A stretch of DNA of 64,000 nt from CALITV01 sp964415795 (GTDB lineage: Bacteria; UBP6; UBA1177; JAKLFG01), in the NCBI GenBank assembly GCA_964415795.1, contig CAYQBN010000004.1, positions 1 to 64,000 on the forward strand. The letters run 5' to 3'. Positions within the stretch are counted from its first letter, which is position 1; the number at the start of each line of letters is the position of its first letter. The translations under genes were made by a program, and so were the position numbers. The notes below the pieces were generated by a model, which was given only the letters and a program-made list of their open reading frames with translations, did no database searches and was not told where the DNA came from. Positions 58,701 to 64,000 of this stretch are shown piece after piece.

Positions 58701-61700
58701 ATGAATCTTCCGCGCTTCGCCGTTCGGCGACCGGTCCTCGTTTCGGTCATCTTCACCATAATGGCGCTTTTCGGAATCTACTCGCTCATCGATCTTCCGA
58801 TAGACTTCATGCCCGATGTCGAGGCTCCTTACATCTCGGTCATCACCGTCTATCGGGGTGCCGGCTCCGAGGAGGTGGAAGAGAAGGTCACCAAGGTGAT
58901 CGAAGCAGCCCTCTCCTCGACCTCCGGCGTGAAGAACATCTACAGCCGCTCTTTGGAGAATGTCTCTACCGTCACCTGCGAGTTCTCCTACGGGACCAAT
59001 CTTGACGAGGCGACCAACAACATTCGGGATGTCCTCAACATGGCGAAGGGGTTCCTTCCCGACGGTACCGACGATCCTCTCATCTTCAAGTTCGACCTCA
59101 GCATGATGCCGATCGTCTTTCTCGCGGTCACCTCATCGACCGAAGACATCCGTTACAAGTTCGATGAGATAGACGACATCATCATCAGCCCCCTCGAGCG
59201 GATCCCCGGCGTCGGCTCGGTCATGACCTTCAACCAAATGGAGAAGCAGATCGTCGTCTCCATCGACAAGCAGCGACTTGCGGCCCTCAATCTTTCTCTC
59301 AGCGACATCACGAGCACCATCCGCGCCGAGAATCTTTCGCTCCCCGCTGGTAACATCGAGATCGGTGACATCGATTACACCATACGGGTTCCCGGCGAGT
59401 ACAAGGACCCGGTAGAGATAGAGGAAACCATCATCGCGAGCACCCCCGTCGGTCTCATCAGGATAAAGGATGTCGCGCGGGTATTCTGGGGAAGCGAGGA
59501 CAGCCGCCAGTTTGCTCTCAAGGATGGCGAGTACATGGTTTTCGGCATGGTCCAAAAACAGTCGGGCGCCAATACCGTCGCCATCGCCGACGCCGTAAAG
59601 AAGAAGCTCGCCGAGATAGAACCGCGCCTTCCCGAGGGATTCAAGGTGACCATTCTCCTCGACACCTCGGAGTTCATCGTCAAGATGGTGAAAAACCTCT
59701 CCAACGCCGTGATTGCCGCATGTTTCTTCGTGCTTGTCGTCGTCGTCTTTTTCCTCCGACGGTTCCGATCGAGCTTCATCGTCCTCCTTTCGATACCTGC
59801 CTCGATGATCATCGCCTTCGCCTTCCTCTACGGATTCGGCTATACACTCAACATGGTATCCCTCATGTCCCTTTCTCTCGCGATCGGCATGGTGGTGGAC
59901 AACTCGATCGTCGTGCTCGACAACATCACGCGCCATATCGAGGGTGGCGCATCGAAGATGGATGGAGCGGTGAACGGCACGAATGAAGTGGGAAGCGCGA
60001 TCCTCGCCTCGACTCTCACTACCATCGTGATATTCACACCGCTCTTTTTCGTAAAAGGCCTCGTCGGCGTGCTCTTCGGACAACTCGCCGGCGTCATCAT
60101 CCTCACTCTCTCGGCATCGCTCCTCTGCGCCCTCCTTCTCACTCCAATGACGAGTTCGCGCATCCTCGATATCTCGGGAAACACGCAACGCACCGACAAC
60201 TGGTTCTTCCGGTTCGGCGAACGCTTTCTCGACAGGGCGGAGAGCATCTACACCCGCCTCATCGAAATGGCGCTTCGCCACCGCAAGAAGACCATCGCGG
60301 CGGCGGCATCCATATTCGTTCTTTCGCTTCTCCTCATCCCCGTGATCGGTACCGACTTCATCCCGGAATCGGACGAAGGGTTCCTTCAGATAGACTTTGA
60401 ACTGCCGCTCGGCACCCGAAGCGAACAGACCCTCGCGGTCGGCCAACGCATCGAACGCATCATTCGCGAGGAGATACCCGCGCGTCATCTTGTACGGACA
60501 TTCCTTCGCGGAGGTCCCGACGATTCGGGTTTCGCCCAGAAGGTGCAAGACACCAATTCGGGAACCGCGGGCGCAAAACTCGTCTCTCAATCGGAGCGGG
60601 ACCGGAGCGTCAAATACTATGCTCAACGGATACGCGAACGAATTACCCGCGAGATACCGGGCATCGAGAAACTTGATATCGTTACTACCTCTCCCATTAT
60701 GTCAGGCATCGCCGGGGGAGGCGAAAAGCCGATCACCGTCAAACTGACCCATAAGGATTTCCACAAACTTTCCGAATCGGCACAGCGTCTTCAATTGGAA
60801 CTGAGCAAGATACCGGGACTTATCGATCTCTCGAACGATGCCGAATCGTTCAAACCACAGATAGAAATCAAGATAGACCGCGTACGCGCAAGTCAGGTCG
60901 GTCTCAAGACGGCCATGATCGCGAGCGCGGTGAGAAGCGCCTTTTATGGCGATACCGCGTCGGTGTTTCGCAAAGAAGGCGACGAGTTCGACATCATGGT
61001 GCGTTATCAGAAATCGGACCGGACGAACCTCGAGCAACTCAGGGAGCTCGAACTGAAGACGCTCTTCGGCACCACCGTCAAACTCAAGGACGTCGCCACC
61101 GTAACCGAAGGGATAACCTCTCTCGTCATCAACCGCCAGAATCGGGAACGAATCGTGACCGTCGGCGCACGACTCGAAGGCGATACACCTATCAGCAAGG
61201 TGGCGCAGGAGGTGAAAAAGGCGGTCTCCCGCGCCAAGATACCCGCCGATGTCGGAATACTATACGGAGGAAACCTGAAACAGGAACAGGAAACGACCGG
61301 CGACCTTTTGCGTCTGCTTTTGCTCGGCATTCTCCTCGTCTATCTCGTGATGGCGGCGCAGTTCGAGTCGCTCATTGACCCCCTCGTCATCATCGTTTCG
61401 ATACCCTTTGCCATAAGCGGCGTTCTCCTCGGACTTCTCATGACCGGCTACTCGCTCTCGGTCCCCGCCTTCCTCGGCATGGTCATCCTCGTTGGTATCG
61501 TCGTCAACAACGCCATCGTCCTGATAGACTACACCAAGATACAGCGGGAAAAGCACAAATTTACCACCGACGAGGCGCTCATTTTCTCCGGCGCGCGCCG
61601 TCTCCGCCCCATTCTCATGACCGCGACCACCACCATCTTCGGCATGATACCGCTCGCCATCATGCGCGGAGAATCGCACGAGGTCTTCAATCCGATGGGT

Positions 61701-61838
61701 ATCGCCGTCGTCTTCGGCCTTACCTTTTCAACGCTGATTACGCTGATACTCGTCCCAAGCATATACTCGATGGTGGACGAGTTCCTCCGGAAACGTGGCT
61801 GGCGAAAGGAGACGACGGAACTCAATTCTTCAGTTTGA
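58701..61838 (+). CDS. RND-family efflux pump (AcrB/MdtB-like)
   Basis: A 1045-residue inner-membrane proton antiporter with twelve predicted membrane segments and two large periplasmic loops. LPRFAVRRPVLVSVIF opens it. The TM4 proton-relay motif is SLAIGMVVDNSIVVLDNI with its Asp pair, and GGNLKQEQETTGDLL precedes TM7. The repeat VPAFLGMVILVGIVVNNAIV marks TM10. It is of the HAE-1/AcrB type as judged by length. Start ATG has GGAGG upstream; it follows the adaptor by 10 bases. The 3' end overlaps the convergent cupin gene by 17 bases. Drug, metal or lipid substrate is unknown. Confidence 0.93.
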   Translation: MNLPRFAVRRPVLVSVIFTIMALFGIYSLIDLPIDFMPDVEAPYISVITVYRGAGSEEVEEKVTKVIEAALSSTSGVKNIYSRSLENVSTVTCEFSYGTNLDEATNNIRDVLNMAKGFLPDGTDDPLIFKFDLSMMPIVFLAVTSSTEDIRYKFDEIDDIIISPLERIPGVGSVMTFNQMEKQIVVSIDKQRLAALNLSLSDITSTIRAENLSLPAGNIEIGDIDYTIRVPGEYKDPVEIEETIIASTPVGLIRIKDVARVFWGSEDSRQFALKDGEYMVFGMVQKQSGANTVAIADAVKKKLAEIEPRLPEGFKVTILLDTSEFIVKMVKNLSNAVIAACFFVLVVVVFFLRRFRSSFIVLLSIPASMIIAFAFLYGFGYTLNMVSLMSLSLAIGMVVDNSIVVLDNITRHIEGGASKMDGAVNGTNEVGSAILASTLTTIVIFTPLFFVKGLVGVLFGQLAGVIILTLSASLLCALLLTPMTSSRILDISGNTQRTDNWFFRFGERFLDRAESIYTRLIEMALRHRKKTIAAAASIFVLSLLLIPVIGTDFIPESDEGFLQIDFELPLGTRSEQTLAVGQRIERIIREEIPARHLVRTFLRGGPDDSGFAQKVQDTNSGTAGAKLVSQSERDRSVKYYAQRIRERITREIPGIEKLDIVTTSPIMSGIAGGGEKPITVKLTHKDFHKLSESAQRLQLELSKIPGLIDLSNDAESFKPQIEIKIDRVRASQVGLKTAMIASAVRSAFYGDTASVFRKEGDEFDIMVRYQKSDRTNLEQLRELELKTLFGTTVKLKDVATVTEGITSLVINRQNRERIVTVGARLEGDTPISKVAQEVKKAVSRAKIPADVGILYGGNLKQEQETTGDLLRLLLLGILLVYLVMAAQFESLIDPLVIIVSIPFAISGVLLGLLMTGYSLSVPAFLGMVILVGIVVNNAIVLIDYTKIQREKHKFTTDEALIFSGARRLRPILMTATTTIFGMIPLAIMRGESHEVFNPMGIAVVFGLTFSTLITLILVPSIYSMVDEFLRKRGWRKETTELNSSV

Positions 61839-62142
61839 CGACAAGCACCCGAAGTACTTCGCTCGACTCGTTCGCCCAACCGCGCTCGATGCCGGCAGGA
61901 CATTCAACGAGTGTTCCCGCCGTGTAGCGATCGGCGCCGCCGGCGGTGCAAAGCGTGCCAGTCCCTTCAATGACGAAGAAAAGGACCGGCATCGGCATCG
62001 TGTGAAGCGGAAGCCTCCGCTTTGGCTGAATGGTAAGGTGGACGACTTCGGCCTTCGGGTGAGTCGCCAGTCCTTTTCCGATCATACCCTCCTGCGAAAA
62101 AACGACTGGGGCATCGTCAAGTGTCGTGTGAGTAAGCACCAT
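61822..62142 (-). CDS. Small cupin-domain protein
   Basis: A 106-residue single cupin. The first cupin motif region reads LPLHTMPMPVLFFVIEGTGT and the second GTLVECPAGIERGW, with only part of the usual His/Glu metal ligands. Such proteins bind small molecules or metals. It starts 4 bases after hcp, in one operon, and its end overlaps the RND gene. Function unknown, possibly an accessory to nitrosative-stress defence. Confidence 0.8.
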   Translation of the reverse strand: MVLTHTTLDDAPVVFSQEGMIGKGLATHPKAEVVHLTIQPKRRLPLHTMPMPVLFFVIEGTGTLCTAGGADRYTAGTLVECPAGIERGWANESSEVLRVLVVKLKN

Positions 62143-62146
62143 TATC

Positions 62147-63802
62147 TCACTTCCCCGCCAGCATCGCGACGATGTCGGTTTCCGGATTCGTCATCGGTTT
62201 GATGTCGAACCGCTCAACGAGCACCTTGGCGACCGAGGGTGAGAGGAACCCGGGAAGCGTCGGCCCGAGCCGGATACCCTTCACGCCGAGATGAAGGAGC
62301 GCGAGGAGCACGAGCACCGCCTTCTGTTCGTACCACGCGATGTCGAAACTGATGGGCAGTTTGTTGATGTCGTCGAGTCCGAAGACCTCCTTTAGTTTGA
62401 GCGCGATGACCGCAAGCGAGTAAGAGTCGTTGCACTGACCGGCGTCGAGAACGCGCGGAATGCCACCGATGTCGCCGAGCGGCAGTTTGTTGTAGCGGTA
62501 CTTCGCACAGCCGGCAGTGAGGATCACTGTATCCTGCGGCAATTTCTCGGCGACCTGCCGGTAGTAGTCGCGCTCCTTGTGGCGACCGTCGCAGCCCGCC
62601 ATCACGATGAACCGCTTGATCGCACCCGATCTCACCGCGCCGACCACCTTGTCGGCGACCGCGAGCACTTGGTTGCGGGCAAAGCCACCGACGATCTTTC
62701 CATCTTCCAATTTCTCGGGCGCCTTGCAGGTTTTGGCAAGGGCGATGATCTGCGAAAAGTCCTTCATCTGTCCCGGCTTCCGGTCAGGGATGTGCGTACA
62801 CCCATCAAAGCCGACGACGCCGGTCGTGAAGATGCGCCCTTTGAGCGAATCCTTCGGCGGAACGAGACAGTTCGAGGTGAGCAGTATCGGGCCGTTGAAC
62901 TTCTCGAACTCCTCCCTCTGGTGCCACCACGAACCGCCGTAGTTGCCGACGAGGTTGTCGTACTTCTTGAAGAACGGATAATAGTGCGCCGGCAACATCT
63001 CGGAGTGAGTGTAGACATCGATGCCGGTCCCCTTTGTCTGCTCGAGCAGATCGTGCAGGTCGCGCAAGTCGTGGCCGCTGATGAGGATAGCCGGGTTATT
63101 GCGTACACCGGTGAACACCTCGGTCATCTGAGGATGGCCGTAGGTCGTCGTATTCGCCTCGTCAAGGAGAGCCATCACCTGCACCCCCATCGCACCGGTC
63201 CTCATCACGAAGGCGGTGAGTTCGTCGGCAGACTTGGTGTCATCGATGATCGTCGTGAGCGCCTCGAACACGAACTCGAAGATCTCCCGCCTGTGAAAAC
63301 CGAGTGCATAGGCGTGCTCGCCGTAGGCCGCGATCCCCTTGAGGCCGTAAAGGATGATGGCCCGGAGCGACCGGACATCCTCGTTCTCGATGGTAAGCCA
63401 GCCGCCGCGTCCCGATGCGGCCGCCGCCTTGATTTCTTCATCGTTTTTCGGGCTCCACGCCGCCTCGGGTGGTAAGGTCGCGAGCTTTACGCCCTGCTTT
63501 TCGCATTCGGTAGCAAAGCGACGCTTTATCTCCTGACCTTCCCTGATCCAGCGGACGAAATCATGTTCATCGAAATTGGCGTTGGTGATCGTCGCAAACA
63601 GTCCCTTGATGACGAAGAAGGCGCCCGCCTCGTCGTAAAAGTCTTTCTTGGCGAGCGCATGACCATAGAAACCGATCCCCTTGAGGGTGTAGATGAGAAG
63701 GTCCTGCAGATTGGCCACCTTCTCGTTCTTACCACACACGCCGACCTTGTCGCAACCGACATTACGAGCCGTTTCTTGACACTGATGACAGAACATACCC
63801 AT
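62147..63802 (-). CDS. hcp: Hydroxylamine reductase/hybrid cluster protein Hcp
   Basis: A 551-residue enzyme with an N-terminal [4Fe-4S] site at C5, C8, C17 and C23 (FCHQCQET, GCDKVGVCG). It has the hybrid Fe-S-O cluster ligands further on (GHDLRDLHDLLEQT, LTSNCLVPP, GFDGCTH, GCDGRHKERDYY, ILTAGCAKYRYN, DAGQCNDSY). Hcp reduces hydroxylamine in vitro and NO in vivo in anaerobes. AGGAGGAG precedes the ATG. It lies 9 bases after a ferredoxin-like gene, the usual redox partner location, and before a cupin gene. Confidence 0.97.
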   Translation of the reverse strand: MGMFCHQCQETARNVGCDKVGVCGKNEKVANLQDLLIYTLKGIGFYGHALAKKDFYDEAGAFFVIKGLFATITNANFDEHDFVRWIREGQEIKRRFATECEKQGVKLATLPPEAAWSPKNDEEIKAAAASGRGGWLTIENEDVRSLRAIILYGLKGIAAYGEHAYALGFHRREIFEFVFEALTTIIDDTKSADELTAFVMRTGAMGVQVMALLDEANTTTYGHPQMTEVFTGVRNNPAILISGHDLRDLHDLLEQTKGTGIDVYTHSEMLPAHYYPFFKKYDNLVGNYGGSWWHQREEFEKFNGPILLTSNCLVPPKDSLKGRIFTTGVVGFDGCTHIPDRKPGQMKDFSQIIALAKTCKAPEKLEDGKIVGGFARNQVLAVADKVVGAVRSGAIKRFIVMAGCDGRHKERDYYRQVAEKLPQDTVILTAGCAKYRYNKLPLGDIGGIPRVLDAGQCNDSYSLAVIALKLKEVFGLDDINKLPISFDIAWYEQKAVLVLLALLHLGVKGIRLGPTLPGFLSPSVAKVLVERFDIKPMTNPETDIVAMLAGK

Positions 63803-63811
63803 GATCTCCTC

Positions 63812-64000
63812 CTATCGTTTGTTACCGTCTATAGCGATGGTGACCACCTCGAACGGCATCACCTCTCCCGCATTCTTTATCGCTTGCTTTACGATCTCGA
63901 CGATGCCACCGCAACACGGGACCTCCATGCGCACCACCTTGATGCTCTTAGGCTTACCGACGCGAATGATCTCGCTCATCTTGTCCACATAAGCCGCCGC
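63812..64000 (-). CDS. C-terminal part of ferredoxin-like Hcp partner (runs off window edge)
   Basis: The last 62 residues of a protein whose start lies past base 64000. YVDKMSEIIRVGKPKSIKVV, then MEVPCCGGIVEIVKQAIKNA. This is the tail of the 4Fe-4S-binding protein that commonly sits next to hcp; the ferredoxin cysteines would be in the missing N-terminal part. It ends at TAG 63812-63814, 9 bases before the hcp start, implying an operon. Confidence 0.75.
   Translation of the reverse strand, partial: AAAYVDKMSEIIRVGKPKSIKVVRMEVPCCGGIVEIVKQAIKNAGEVMPFEVVTIAIDGNKR

Noticed and set aside
59133..60626. 497-codon minus-strand open frame inside the RND pump gene
   Set aside because: Antisense shadow. 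The plus-strand RND reading frame is complete and motif-rich.
1..64000. CRISPR arrays, insertion sequences with transposase, or rRNA genes
   Set aside because: No regular short repeats with spacers, no transposase motif and no rRNA sequence were seen on either strand.

Overview
The window looks like chromosome from an anaerobic or microaerophilic Gram-negative bacterium, best matching the Myxococcota / former Deltaproteobacteria. This is inferred from gene content, not from a marker gene. Supporting content includes Hcp, an ADP-forming acyl-CoA synthetase, a BadF/HgdB-type activase and bacteriohemerythrin. It also includes ceramide synthesis genes, a TolC-RND pump, many Glu/Asp-rich lipoproteins, and secreted proteins carrying CGDG/CGNG 'Myxococcus-type' Cys repeats. 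Most genes are GC-rich, sit in tight operons with ATGA/GTGA overlaps, and have readable sigma70-type promoters.

Layout. 1-1166: edge of an integrated element (serine recombinase, DUF2924, small ORFs) abutting the 3' side of tRNA-Asn (1666-1741). 1919-2021: a small free-standing transcription unit, probably an ncRNA. 2106-5856: ABC transporter pair, thiI, lipA. 5853-13638 (minus): lipid-flippase-like membrane protein, PAS-receiver-HPt protein, NYN/cold-shock protein, and a 1396-residue activase/dehydratase protein. 13871-20165: six overlapping genes, serine palmitoyltransferase, ceramide synthase and ceramide reductase followed by a WlbB/WbpE-like amino-sugar pair and a Wzx-like flippase. 20152-24126 (minus): threonine catabolism (kbl, SDR-type tdh) and rpsA. 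24394-27755: ADP-forming acyl-CoA synthetase, class II aldolase and DUF486. 27761-30392 (minus): trypsin-like secreted protease with Cys repeats, nitroreductase and a small membrane protein.

30645-36943: ankyrin protein, free-Met-sulfoxide reductase, then glycosyltransferase, deacetylase, folC, recN and a second glycosyltransferase. 36947-39975 (minus): two lipoproteins, one an arylsulfotransferase homologue. 40829-45561 (minus): operon trmL, HEAT-fused ATP/ADP-translocase-like transporter, cNMP-binding protein, SppA. 45646-47427: S10-type lipoprotein peptidase. 47704-54819: a 1803-residue mosaic secreted protein and a lipoprotein whose signal-peptide region carries an in-frame palindromic repeat. 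54873-55388: tRNA-Val and bacteriohemerythrin. 55504-61838: tolC-tetR-mfp-RND efflux operon. 61822-64000 (minus): Hcp with a ferredoxin-like partner and a cupin.

The themes that fit together are envelope building (ceramide, amino-sugar glycan, flippases, lipoproteins), anaerobic redox and nitrosative defence (Hcp, hemerythrin, nitroreductase, methionine repair), and amino-acid fermentation (threonine to glycine and acetyl-CoA, with acyl-CoA converted to acid plus ATP). Start sites were chosen from ribosome-binding sites, overlaps and signal peptides. No database search was run, so family names rest on recognised motifs.
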